From positions 3,478,001-3,542,000 of the forward strand of contig CP119310.1 of assembly GCA_029203185.1 (NCBI GenBank): a stretch of DNA of 64,000 nt. The letters are read 5' to 3'. Below the pieces are notes generated by a model, which worked only from the letters and a program-made list of their open reading frames with translations, did no database searches and was not told the origin of the DNA. This DNA comes from Candidatus Chryseobacterium colombiense (lineage in GTDB: Bacteria; Bacteroidota; Bacteroidia; Flavobacteriales; Weeksellaceae). This document shows positions 34,671 through 42,348 of this stretch, piece by piece. Each line of letters opens with the position of its first letter. Position 1 is the stretch's first letter. Made by a program: the position numbers and the translations under genes.

Positions 34671-35477
34671 ATGAAAATACTTCTGTGGATAATTGCTTTT
34701 TTTCTCCTGGCATATATAATGCTTTGTGTGATTGTATTTTTTTATCAGGAAAAGATAATTTTTCATCCTGAAAAGTTAAAGGAAAATTATTCATTTAATT
34801 TTAAAAATGATTTTGAAGAAATCACAATTCATACAAAAGATCATAAGAAATTAAATTCAGTCTTATTTAAAACTCAAAATCCGAAAGGTATTATTTTTTA
34901 CCTTCACGGAAACGGAGGTTCAATAGGTGGATGGGGTGAAGTGGCTGATGTTTACAACAATATGAATTATGATGTTTTCATGTTGGATTACAGAGGTTAT
35001 GGAAAAAGTGAGGATAAAATCAATAGTAAGGATCAATTATTTTCAGATGTTGAACTTGCCTATGATGAACTTACCAAAAGATACCCCGAAAACAAAATTA
35101 TTATTTTAGGATATTCAGTTGGAACCGGACCGGCTTCAAAGTTGGCATCGCAGAAAAATGCAAAACTGCTGATTTTACAAGCGCCTTACTTCAGTATGGA
35201 AGATGAGATGGATCAAAAATTTTCATTTCTTCCGAAGTTTCTTTTAAAATATAATTTTGAAACCAATCAATATTTAAAAACCGTTAAGTCTCCGGTTATT
35301 ATTTTTCACGGAGATAAAGATGAGATTATTAACTATAAAGCATCTTTAAAACTGAAAAATAATTTCAAAAAAGGAGATCGTTTGATTATTTTAAAAGATC
35401 AGAATCATAACGGAATAACAGATAATTTGGATTATCAGAACTCAATAAAAACAATACTTGATTTTGATAATAATTAA
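34671..35477 (+). CDS. membrane-anchored alpha/beta hydrolase (Bem46/ABHD13-like), inserted in the paa operon
   Basis: A 268-aa alpha/beta hydrolase with an N-terminal membrane helix (3-25). The oxyanion segment is FYLHGNGGSIGGW, the nucleophile Ser lies in LGYSVGTG, the acid in FHGDKDEII and the His in KDQNHNGI, so the triad is complete. It lies 3 bases after paaC and 3 before paaD, so it is co-transcribed, yet it is not part of the known pathway. Its DNA looks more AT-rich than paaC and paaD. It could clear stalled thioesters or esters, or simply be a passenger. Confidence 0.85.
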   Translation: MKILLWIIAFFLLAYIMLCVIVFFYQEKIIFHPEKLKENYSFNFKNDFEEITIHTKDHKKLNSVLFKTQNPKGIIFYLHGNGGSIGGWGEVADVYNNMNYDVFMLDYRGYGKSEDKINSKDQLFSDVELAYDELTKRYPENKIIILGYSVGTGPASKLASQKNAKLLILQAPYFSMEDEMDQKFSFLPKFLLKYNFETNQYLKTVKSPVIIFHGDKDEIINYKASLKLKNNFKKGDRLIILKDQNHNGITDNLDYQNSIKTILDFDNN

Positions 35478-35480
35478 AAT

Positions 35481-35945
35481 ATGAATCAGCTTTTAGATTT
35501 ATTAAAAACAATTCCCGACCCAGAAATTCCAGTGATTGACATTGTGGAATTGGGGATCGTAAGAGAAGCAAATGTCACAGGAGAAAAGACTTGTGAGGTG
35601 ATCATTACACCTACCTATTCTGCCTGTCCTGCGATGTTTACCATCGAGGAAGATATCATCAAAATGATGAAAGAACACGGTTGGGAAGCGAAAGTAGTCA
35701 CCAAAATGTTTCCAATTTGGACAACGGATTGGTTGACAGATGAAGCGAGAGAAAAACTTCGTGCCTACGGAATTACCCCTCCGGAAAAAGGAGCAGATGA
35801 ACACCACATCGGGAAACCAAAGAAATGTCCTCGTTGCGGTTCAGAACACACCAAGCAGATCAGTAGATTCGGATCTACTTTATGTAAGGCATCGTACCAA
35901 TGCTTAGATTGCTTAGAGCCTTTTGACTATTTTAAATGTCATTAA
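35481..35945 (+). CDS. paaD: PaaD, iron-sulfur assembly factor for the epoxidase
   Basis: A 154-aa protein with an N-terminal MIP18/DUF59 domain (TIPDPEIPVIDIVELGIVRE) and a C-terminal zinc-ribbon-like region with six Cys: CPRCGSEH, STLCKASYQC, LDC and a final CH. PaaD is needed to mature the epoxidase, probably its reductase cluster. The length is close to E. coli PaaD (165). It is separated from paaC only by the hydrolase gene. Confidence 0.93.
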   Translation: MNQLLDLLKTIPDPEIPVIDIVELGIVREANVTGEKTCEVIITPTYSACPAMFTIEEDIIKMMKEHGWEAKVVTKMFPIWTTDWLTDEAREKLRAYGITPPEKGADEHHIGKPKKCPRCGSEHTKQISRFGSTLCKASYQCLDCLEPFDYFKCH

Positions 35946-36005
35946 AAATGATTAATTTTATAAAAGAATCATTTATAATATTAACCTCTTAATAGCCAAT
36001 ATAAT

Positions 36006-36806
36006 ATGTATACACAAATTGACATTGAATCGCATTTTGACGGAAAGCTAAAAATCGCTTACCTCAATCAGCCGGAAACGATGAATGCACTTACAAAACC
36101 ATCTTTATCAGATCTTAAAGATTTTGTTAAAGAATGTAGTGAAGATCCTACCGTAAGATGTGTTGCCATTTCGGGAAGAGGAAGAGCTTTTTGTTCCGGT
36201 CAGAATCTGGATGATGCTTTTGTACAGGGTAATGAACATCATGACAATGACATTATCAGAAAAATTGTAACAGACTATTACAATCCTTTGGTTACAGAAA
36301 TTACACGTTGCAGAAAACCTGTAGTTGCTCTAGTTAATGGTCCTGCAGTAGGAGCCGGAGCTATGTTAGCTTTAATTTCTGACTTCGTTTTAGCCGCTGA
36401 AAAATCATATTTTTCTCAGGCATTTTCCAACATCGGATTAATTCCTGATACAGGAGGAACATACTTCCTACCGAAATTATTGGGAAGACAATTGGCCAAT
36501 TATTTAACATTTACAGGGAAAAAATTGTCCGCACAAGAAGCCAAATCTTACGGTTTGGTTGCTGAGGTTTTCAATGAAGAAGAATTTGTTCCAAAATCAA
36601 TGGAAATCCTTGAAAAAATAGCTAATATGCCGACTGCTGCTATTAAATTGACTAAAAAAGCATTCGCTGCTTCTTACAACAATACATTGAAAGAACAATT
36701 GGAGCTGGAAGGAGACTTACAGCAGGAAGCTGCAGAAACAGAAGACTTTAAAGAAGGAGTAAGTGCCTTTTTAGAAAAAAGAAAACCTAATTATAAAGGA
36801 AGATAA
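36006..36806 (+). CDS. paaG: 1,2-epoxyphenylacetyl-CoA isomerase (PaaG)
   Basis: A 266-aa crotonase-fold enzyme that converts the ring epoxide to oxepin-CoA. GRGRAFCSGQNLDDAF gives the CoA oxyanion loop and GPAVGAGAMLAL the second one. FSNIGLIPDTGGTYFLP carries the PaaG-type Asp that replaces the hydratase Glu, which favours PaaG over PaaF. It starts 60 bases after paaD. It is the only crotonase in the cluster proper, so the PaaF (dehydroadipyl-CoA hydratase) step must be met by it or by another gene such as 48750-49514. Confidence 0.88.
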   Translation: MYTQIDIESHFDGKLKIAYLNQPETMNALTKPSLSDLKDFVKECSEDPTVRCVAISGRGRAFCSGQNLDDAFVQGNEHHDNDIIRKIVTDYYNPLVTEITRCRKPVVALVNGPAVGAGAMLALISDFVLAAEKSYFSQAFSNIGLIPDTGGTYFLPKLLGRQLANYLTFTGKKLSAQEAKSYGLVAEVFNEEEFVPKSMEILEKIANMPTAAIKLTKKAFAASYNNTLKEQLELEGDLQQEAAETEDFKEGVSAFLEKRKPNYKGR

Positions 36807-36808
36807 TT

Positions 36809-37220
36809 AATTTGAAAATGAATTAATTTGAGAATTTGGAAATGAGAAATGACAAGGAAAATGTTATTGTAAATAAGACTTTTGATTTTGCATTGAATAT
36901 TATTGAATTTTCTGAAGAATTATATAAAGCTAATAGATTTCCTTTAGCAAATCAGATTTTTAAATCAGGTACCTCGATTGGAGCAAATGTGAGAGAAGCC
37001 CAAAATGCAGAAAGTAAAGCAGACTTTATTCATAAACTGAAAATTGCAGCCAAAGAAGCTGATGAAACAGAATATTGGCTTTTGTTGTGCTTACAATCTC
37101 CTCATCTAAAATCTCCAAACGAAAAATTAACTTCAAAATTAAAAGAAATCATATTAATTCTGTCTAAAATTATTTCAAGTTCGAAACTTAAATAATTTTC
37201 AATTAGCTCATTTTCAAATT
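36809..37220. mobile_element. candidate IVS-like cassette: inverted repeats around a four-helix-bundle gene
   Basis: A left arm at 36809-36836 and a right arm at 37194-37220 are imperfect complements: both contain AATTTGAAAATGA, then TAATT, then a GARAATT end, about 24 of 27 positions pairing. Between them lies only the 117-aa S23/IVS-type gene. The cassette fills the whole paaG-paaH gap, starting 2 bases after the paaG stop. In an mRNA it would fold with the ORF in the loop, like rRNA intervening sequences. That it is mobile is inference. Confidence 0.5.
36842..37195 (+). CDS. four-helix-bundle protein (23S rRNA-intervening-sequence / S23 family)
   Basis: A 117-aa all-helical protein with the family signatures FDFALNIIEFSEELYKANRFPLANQIFKSGTS-type first half and the core SIGANVREAQNAESKADFIHKLKIAAKEADETEYWL (about residues 40-75). 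The ORF within rRNA intervening sequences of Leptospira and Coxiella encodes this family, as do many scattered genes in Bacteroidota. Its function is not established; relatives of the Avd accessory protein share the fold. The ATG at 36842 is preferred to a TTG at 36836. Its presence between paaG and paaH has no metabolic explanation. Confidence 0.88.
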   Translation: MRNDKENVIVNKTFDFALNIIEFSEELYKANRFPLANQIFKSGTSIGANVREAQNAESKADFIHKLKIAAKEADETEYWLLLCLQSPHLKSPNEKLTSKLKEIILILSKIISSSKLK

Positions 37221-37234
37221 TTCAAATTTAAAAT

Positions 37235-38368
37235 ATGAATGTAGGAATTATCGGTGCCGGAACAATGGGAATCGGCATTGCACAAGTAGCCGCAACGAAC
37301 GGATGTAAAGTTTGGGTATACGATGCCAACGCAAAACAAGTAGAAACGGCAACCGTAGGTTTGGAAAAAACATTAACCAAATTGGTGGATAAACAAAAAA
37401 TTTCGGGAGAGAAAATGACTGAAATTTTAGCGAACATTTCCATTGCTACAGAATTGAAGGACTTCAAAGATTGTGAATTGATCATCGAAGCCATCATCGA
37501 AAACAAAGAAATTAAAACCAAAGTCTTTACAGAATTAGAGAAACATGTTTCTGAAAGCTGTGTCATTGGTTCCAATACATCCTCTATTTCTATCACCTCT
37601 CTTGGTGCGGAATTACAGAAACCGGAGCGTTTCATCGGAATTCACTTTTTTAATCCGGCTCCTTTGATGCCTTTAGTGGAGGTTATTCCTTCCTTATTAA
37701 CAGAAAAATCTTTAGCGGAAAAAATCTACAATCTGATGAAAGATTGGGGTAAAACTCCGGTGATTGCAAAAGATATTCCCGGATTTATCGTAAACAGAAT
37801 TGCCCGTCCTTATTATGGGGAAGGATTGAGAATTGTAGAAGAAAATATTGCAACAGTAGAACAGGTAGATGAAGCCATGAAAACAATTGGAAACTTTAAA
37901 ATGGGACCCTTTGAATTAATGGATTTGATCGGAGTTGATGTAAATTTTTCAGTAACAAAAACTGTTTACAACGAATATTTCTACGATCCGAAATACAAAC
38001 CATCTCTTCTTCAGCAGAGAATGTCGGAGGCTAAATTTCATGGCCGAAAAACTGGAAAAGGTTTTTATGATTATTCGGAAGGAGCAGAAAAACCTGTTGC
38101 AGTAAAAGATGATGCACTGTATCAGCAAATATTCTTGAGAATTATTTCTATGTTAATTAATGAAGCCGTAGAAGCAAAAAGATTAGGCGTAGCGAATGAC
38201 GAGGATCTCGAACTGGCAATGCAGAAAGGTGTAAACTATCCAAAAGGATTATTGGCTTGGGGAAAAGAAATCGGATATACAAAAATCTCCGAAACCCTTC
38301 AAAATCTTTATGAAGAATATCAGGAAGAAAGATACAGACAGAGCCCGTTGCTACGTAAATTAAATTAG
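37235..38368 (+). CDS. paaH: 3-hydroxyadipyl-CoA dehydrogenase (PaaH)
   Basis: A 377-aa 3-hydroxyacyl-CoA dehydrogenase. The NAD loop is GAGTMGIGIAQVAA (residues 7-20), then SNTSSISITSLG, the catalytic His in IGIHFFNPAPLMPLVEVI, and the C-terminal domain motif DIPGFIVNRIARPYYGEGLRI. GRKTGKGFYDYSEG closes the first C-terminal domain, and a partial second one follows. It oxidises 3-hydroxyadipyl-CoA to 3-oxoadipyl-CoA. E. coli PaaH is longer (475 aa) because it has a full second domain. Confidence 0.92.
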   Translation: MNVGIIGAGTMGIGIAQVAATNGCKVWVYDANAKQVETATVGLEKTLTKLVDKQKISGEKMTEILANISIATELKDFKDCELIIEAIIENKEIKTKVFTELEKHVSESCVIGSNTSSISITSLGAELQKPERFIGIHFFNPAPLMPLVEVIPSLLTEKSLAEKIYNLMKDWGKTPVIAKDIPGFIVNRIARPYYGEGLRIVEENIATVEQVDEAMKTIGNFKMGPFELMDLIGVDVNFSVTKTVYNEYFYDPKYKPSLLQQRMSEAKFHGRKTGKGFYDYSEGAEKPVAVKDDALYQQIFLRIISMLINEAVEAKRLGVANDEDLELAMQKGVNYPKGLLAWGKEIGYTKISETLQNLYEEYQEERYRQSPLLRKLN

Positions 38369-38370
38369 AC

Positions 38371-38451
38371 AATTTGAAAATGTACTAATTTGAAAATTGA
38401 TCACCACAGATTTTCATTTTCAAATTCTCAAATTGATTTAATTTTCAAATT
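38371..38451. repeat. ORF-less pair of the AATTTGAAAAT arms (81 bases)
   Basis: The left arm (38371-38398) and right arm (38423-38451) match the arms of the cassette at 36809-37220: AATTTGAAAAT, TAATTTGA and RAATT blocks in the same order, inverted on the right. Only 24 bases lie between them. It fills the gap downstream of paaH. Confidence 0.65.
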
Positions 38452-38457
38452 AATATT

Positions 38458-38769
38458 ATGGATATAGACGGATTCAGAGCTGAATTGGAAACAAGGCTCA
38501 TCATTGAAAAAGAATACATCATTCAGGAGCTTTCTTCGATAAATGATGATCAGGAAAAGCTCGGATTATTAGGTAAATTCAATGAAAAATATAAAGAGTT
38601 AATTAAAAGAATCGCCAATGAAGACGGAATTGATTTAAATACTCCTTATCAAATGGAAAATCCGTTACATACTGAAAACCTCACGTATGAGCAGATCATT
38701 CTTGGTAAAACCATGAGTATCTACGATAAATTGGTTGATGAGTTATATGAAGAACTAACGCAGATGTAA
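38458..38769 (+). CDS. hypothetical small protein in the paa operon
   Basis: A 103-aa acidic, helical protein with no signal or membrane segment: a coiled-coil-like N-terminal half (FRAELETRLIIEKEYIIQEL) and a C-terminal segment YEQIILGKTMSIYDKLVDEL. I do not recognise the family. It lies 89 bases after paaH, behind the ORF-less repeat, and 24 bases before the small membrane protein gene, in line with the operon. It may be a pathway accessory or a passenger; nothing in the sequence decides. Confidence 0.6.
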   Translation: MDIDGFRAELETRLIIEKEYIIQELSSINDDQEKLGLLGKFNEKYKELIKRIANEDGIDLNTPYQMENPLHTENLTYEQIILGKTMSIYDKLVDELYEELTQM

Positions 38770-38793
38770 ACACTTTTTTAGACAATTAAAACT

Positions 38794-39042
38794 ATGCTTA
38801 AAAGAATTTTTACAAAGAAAAACTTTCTGAGATCTCTTGTACGTGCGGGCATTTTTGTTGTTAGTTTTTGCCTCATTAAATTTCTGTTTTATTATTTCGG
38901 ATGGGATGATGAAAAAAGCATAAATGTATATGGCTTTGTCTTTTATTTCGTCTTTATGTTTTTAGCTTTCTTCATTTTAGACGGCAGAGATTACACTTGG
39001 AGGGATGTAATAAAATTTAAAAATTTAAATAAAAATAAATGA
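38794..39042 (+). CDS. hypothetical two-helix membrane protein in the paa operon
   Basis: An 82-aa protein with two hydrophobic helices (about 15-35 and 46-65) joined by a short acidic loop (GWDDEKSIN) and a basic tail (KFKNLNKNK). Its stop overlaps the start of paaI by 4 bases (ATGA), implying coupled translation. No family is recognised. The real link to phenylacetate metabolism is unclear. Confidence 0.6.
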   Translation: MLKRIFTKKNFLRSLVRAGIFVVSFCLIKFLFYYFGWDDEKSINVYGFVFYFVFMFLAFFILDGRDYTWRDVIKFKNLNKNK

Positions 39043-39452
39043 ACCCGAGACAGGTTGCAGAATATATGTTTGATCAGGATGCGTTTTCCCAATGGATGAA
39101 TATCAAACTGATCGATGTAAAAGAAAATTATTGTTTAATAGAAATGCCCATTAAAAAGGAAATGATTAACGGCCTAAAGACGGTTCACGGAGGTGTTACA
39201 TTTGCTTTTGCAGACTCTGCACTGGCATTTTCGTCCAACAATTCCGGAGATGCAGCCGTTGCATTGAATTGTATCATCAATTTTACCAAAGCCGGAAAAG
39301 AAGGTGATGTTTTCAGAGCAGAAAGTATTTTGGCAAACGATACCAGAAAAACTGCTGTTTACGACATTAAAATTACCAATCAAAATGAAGAACTGGTTGC
39401 GAAATTTGTTGGGACAGTCTACAAAATCGGAAAAAAAGTAACAGAATTATAA
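39039..39452 (+). CDS. paaI: PaaI acyl-CoA thioesterase
   Basis: A 137-aa hotdog-fold thioesterase that hydrolyses dead-end phenylacetyl-CoA derivatives and so rescues CoA. The active-site region is NGLKTVHGGVTFAFADSALAFSSN, with the HGG loop and the catalytic Asp of PaaI. The length matches E. coli PaaI (140). Its start overlaps the membrane-protein gene by 4 bases. Confidence 0.92.
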   Translation: MNPRQVAEYMFDQDAFSQWMNIKLIDVKENYCLIEMPIKKEMINGLKTVHGGVTFAFADSALAFSSNNSGDAAVALNCIINFTKAGKEGDVFRAESILANDTRKTAVYDIKITNQNEELVAKFVGTVYKIGKKVTEL

Positions 39453-39460
39453 ATAAGTGA

Positions 39461-39538
39461 GAAGCTTCAGGCAATAGGCAGTGAGCTTTTTTTGAAGCTG
39501 GTAAAGCCTACTGCATATAGCTTCTAGCCTAAAGCAAA
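39461..39538. repeat. repeat-like paaI-thiolase junction
   Basis: The gap is built from AGCTTCAGGC/AGGCAGTGAGC/AGCTTCTAGCC words, including an inverted pair AGCTTCA (39463-39469) and TGAAGCT (39493-39499). Its vocabulary resembles the paaB-paaC junction. Confidence 0.45.
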
Positions 39539-39543
39539 AAAAT

Positions 39544-40749
39544 ATGAATAACGTATATATTATAGATTATATCAGAACTCCTATTTCAAAATTACAGGGA
39601 GGATTATCGGAAGTAAGAGCAGATGATTTGGCAGCGGTTGTTATTAAAGAAATCGTAGCTAGAAATCCTGAAGTTCCAGTTGAAGAAATTGAGGACGTTA
39701 TTTTCGGATGTGCCAATCAAGCAGGTGAAGATAACAGAAATGTAGCAAGGATGGGACTTTTATTGGCCGGACTTCCTTACAAAATAGGTGGAGAGACGGT
39801 AAATAGACTTTGTGCTTCAGGAATGTCAGCGGTAGCAAATGCTTTCCGTTCGATTGCTTCCGGAGAAGGTGAAATCTATATTGCAGGTGGAGTAGAGCAC
39901 ATGACGCGTTCGCCTTATGTCATGTCAAAGCCAAGTGCGGCTTTCGGAAGAGATAGTCAGATGTTTGATACGACTTTCGGATGGAGATTCGTCAATCCAA
40001 AAATGAAAGAATTATACGGAGTTGACGGAATGGGTGACACTGCTGAAAATTTAGCGGATATGCACAATATCAGCCGTGAAGATCAGGATAAATTTGCTCT
40101 TTGGTCACAACGAAAAGCAACTAAAGCTCAGGAAAGCGGAAGATTGGCGGAAGAAATTGTAAAAGTTGAAATTCCACAAAGAAAAGGGGAACCGAAAATC
40201 TTCGATACAGACGAATTCATCAAACCGACTTCTTCAATGGAAGGATTAGGGAAACTTCGTCCGGCTTTCAGAAAAGAAGGAACAGTAACGGCAGGAAATG
40301 CTTCAGGAATGAATGACGGAGCAGCCGCATTAATTTTGGCAAGCGAAGAAGCTGTAAAAAAATATGGTTTAAAACCAAAAGCTAAGATTTTAGGATCATC
40401 TGTTGCGGGTGTTGAACCAAGAATTATGGGAATCGGACCTGTTGAAGCGACTCAGAAATTATTAAAAAGACTGAATCTTTCATTAGACGATATGGATATT
40501 ATCGAGTTGAACGAGGCATTTGCAGCTCAGGCTTTAGCAGTAACAAGAACATTAGGATTAAAAGATGATGATTCAAGAGTAAATCCGAATGGAGGAGCAA
40601 TTGCCATCGGTCATCCACTTGGAGTTTCGGGAGCAAGGATCGTTGGTTCTGCTGCAATGGAACTTCAGAAACAAAATAAAAAATATGCATTGTGTACGCT
40701 TTGTATCGGTGTCGGACAAGGCTACGCAATGATAATTGAAAGAGTTTAA
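39544..40749 (+). CDS. paaJ: 3-oxoadipyl-CoA thiolase (PaaJ/PcaF)
   Basis: A 401-aa thiolase II that cleaves 3-oxoadipyl-CoA to succinyl-CoA and acetyl-CoA, the last step of the pathway. The nucleophile Cys is in VNRLCASGMSAVANA, the His in GGAIAIGHPLGVSGAR, and the second Cys in CTLCIGVGQG, plus NEAFAAQAL. The length equals E. coli PaaJ (401). It starts 91 bases after paaI behind a repeat-like junction. Confidence 0.93.
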   Translation: MNNVYIIDYIRTPISKLQGGLSEVRADDLAAVVIKEIVARNPEVPVEEIEDVIFGCANQAGEDNRNVARMGLLLAGLPYKIGGETVNRLCASGMSAVANAFRSIASGEGEIYIAGGVEHMTRSPYVMSKPSAAFGRDSQMFDTTFGWRFVNPKMKELYGVDGMGDTAENLADMHNISREDQDKFALWSQRKATKAQESGRLAEEIVKVEIPQRKGEPKIFDTDEFIKPTSSMEGLGKLRPAFRKEGTVTAGNASGMNDGAAALILASEEAVKKYGLKPKAKILGSSVAGVEPRIMGIGPVEATQKLLKRLNLSLDDMDIIELNEAFAAQALAVTRTLGLKDDDSRVNPNGGAIAIGHPLGVSGARIVGSAAMELQKQNKKYALCTLCIGVGQGYAMIIERV

Positions 40750-40797
40750 TTTGAAAATTTTCAAATTATTTCATTATCAAATTTTAAAATTAAAATT
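40748..40797. repeat. truncated AATTTGAAAAT repeat between paaJ and paaY
   Basis: AATTTGAAAAT begins inside the paaJ stop codon and runs straight into TTTCAAATT, making a tight hairpin. ATCAAATTTTAAAATTAAAATT then leads to the paaY ATG. It shares the arm sequence of the 36809 cassette. Confidence 0.5.
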
Positions 40798-41391
40798 ATG
40801 AACATCTACTCATATCACGGCATCCGTCCAATAATAAAACCTTCCGCTTACATTCACCCGCAAGCGGTGATCATCGGAAATGTGGAAATTGGCGAAGATG
40901 TTTATATCGGTCCGAATGCGGTAATTCGTGGCGACTGGGGTAAAATTATTATTAAAGACGGTGCAAATGTTCAGGAAAACTGTACCCTTCATGTTTTTCC
41001 GGGTATTGAAACGATTTTGGAAGAATCCGCACACATCGGTCATGGAGCGATTATTCACTCCGGACATATCGGGAAAAATTGTTTGATCGGAATGAACGCA
41101 GTAGTAATGGATAAAGCATATATCGGTGATGAGAGTATTGTCGGGGCATTAGCTTTTGTTCCTGCCAATTTTAAATGTGAGCCGAGAAAGCTGATCGTGG
41201 GAAGCCCCGCAAAAATTATCCGTGATGTTTCTGATGAAATGATCAAATGGAAAACAGAAGGGACAAAATTGTATCAGGAATTGGCAAGAGAAGGAAAAGA
41301 TGCGATTTTACCTTGCGAACCGTTTACAGAATACATTGAGCAGATTCCTACGAAAGTTGTTGATTACAGTATTTGGGATGATGTGAAATAA
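40798..41391 (+). CDS. paaY: PaaY, gamma-class carbonic-anhydrase-like thioesterase
   Basis: A 197-aa left-handed beta-helix protein with hexapeptide repeats from residue 20 to 135 and metal-binding His in NCTLHVFPG and AHIGHGAIIHSG. The length matches E. coli PaaY (196). PaaY is a salvage thioesterase for shunt products of the pathway; a generic gamma carbonic anhydrase is the alternative. Its place between thiolase and esterase inside the paa run supports PaaY. Confidence 0.9.
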   Translation: MNIYSYHGIRPIIKPSAYIHPQAVIIGNVEIGEDVYIGPNAVIRGDWGKIIIKDGANVQENCTLHVFPGIETILEESAHIGHGAIIHSGHIGKNCLIGMNAVVMDKAYIGDESIVGALAFVPANFKCEPRKLIVGSPAKIIRDVSDEMIKWKTEGTKLYQELAREGKDAILPCEPFTEYIEQIPTKVVDYSIWDDVK

Positions 41392-41412
41392 TTTTACAAC
41401 ACAAGAATTAAT

Positions 41413-42243
41413 ATGATTAAAAAACTTTTTATTTTCTGCAGTATCATGTTTGCGTTTCAATCTGTGGCTTTTGCACAGACTGCAAATGTAAAACCATTGA
41501 CTATTGGAGAAATCAGGACGATAAAGTCTAAAATTTTAAATGAAGACAGAATTTTAAACATCTATCTTCCGCAAAATTTTAACAAAACAAAATCTTACCC
41601 GATCATCTATCTTTTGGATGGAAGTATGAATGAAGATTTCATTCACGTTACAGGTTTAGTACAATTCTTTAATCAGATGTATTCCATGCCTGAAACCATT
41701 GTGGTGGGAATTGCCAATATTGACAGAAAAAGAGACTTTACCTTTCATACGGATTTAAAAGATTTACAGAAAGATTACCCTACAACAGGACATTCGGAGA
41801 AGTTTATCAATTTTCTGGAGAAAGAATTAAAACCTTATATCCAAAGTCAATTTAAAACAACGGATAATTATTTATTCGGACAATCATTAGGCGGACTTCT
41901 GGCAACTGAGATTTTATTGAAAAACCCTGAAATGTTCAATAATTATTTTATTATCAGTCCGAGTTTGTGGTGGGACGATGAAAGCCTTTTAAAACAGGCT
42001 CCTCAATTATTGGCTAAAATTCCGGATACCAAGAAATTTATTTATGTTTCTGTAGGGAAAGGTGAGCATCCGGTGATGGTAAAAGATGCAGAAGATCTAT
42101 ATGATGTTCTGAAGAAATCAAACAAGAAAAACTGGACGGTAGAATATAAAATGATGGAAACAGACAACCATGCAACCATTCTTCACAGAAGTTTATATGA
42201 AGGTCTTGTAAAGTTGTTTCCTTATCAGGAACCCAAAAATTAA
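41413..42243 (+). CDS. secreted esterase (PF00756/Fes-like alpha/beta hydrolase)
   Basis: A 276-aa hydrolase with a signal peptide (MIKKLFIFCSIMFAFQSVAFAQ). The family segment ILNIYLPQNFNKTKSYPIIYLLDG is followed by the nucleophile Ser in LFGQSLGGLLATEILL and a C-terminal His in NHATILHRSL. Such proteins hydrolyse siderophore or acyl esters in the periplasm. It is 21 bases after paaY and in line with the operon but has no known part in phenylacetate catabolism; it might release phenylacetate from esters outside the cytoplasm, which is speculative. Confidence 0.85.
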   Translation: MIKKLFIFCSIMFAFQSVAFAQTANVKPLTIGEIRTIKSKILNEDRILNIYLPQNFNKTKSYPIIYLLDGSMNEDFIHVTGLVQFFNQMYSMPETIVVGIANIDRKRDFTFHTDLKDLQKDYPTTGHSEKFINFLEKELKPYIQSQFKTTDNYLFGQSLGGLLATEILLKNPEMFNNYFIISPSLWWDDESLLKQAPQLLAKIPDTKKFIYVSVGKGEHPVMVKDAEDLYDVLKKSNKKNWTVEYKMMETDNHATILHRSLYEGLVKLFPYQEPKN

Positions 42244-42282
42244 AATATAACAATATAAAATGTATCATTAAAATAGTTAGTA

Positions 42283-42310
42283 TGTCGTGCTGAGCTTGTC
42301 GAAGCATCTC
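42283..42310. repeat. dispersed repeat GTCATGCTGA/GAAGCATCTC before paaZ
   Basis: 28 bases matching the copies at 32443 and 33494 with one change (GTCGTGC instead of GTCATGC), flanked by the same AACAAT and GATACATTGTTAAA words. Confidence 0.8.
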
Positions 42311-42348
42311 CTTGTAAATTGTTGATACATTGTTAAAGTAAAAACTAT

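Noticed and set aside
5582..42310. Dispersed repeats read as a CRISPR array
   Set aside because: The copies lie kilobases apart without regular spacers or cas genes.
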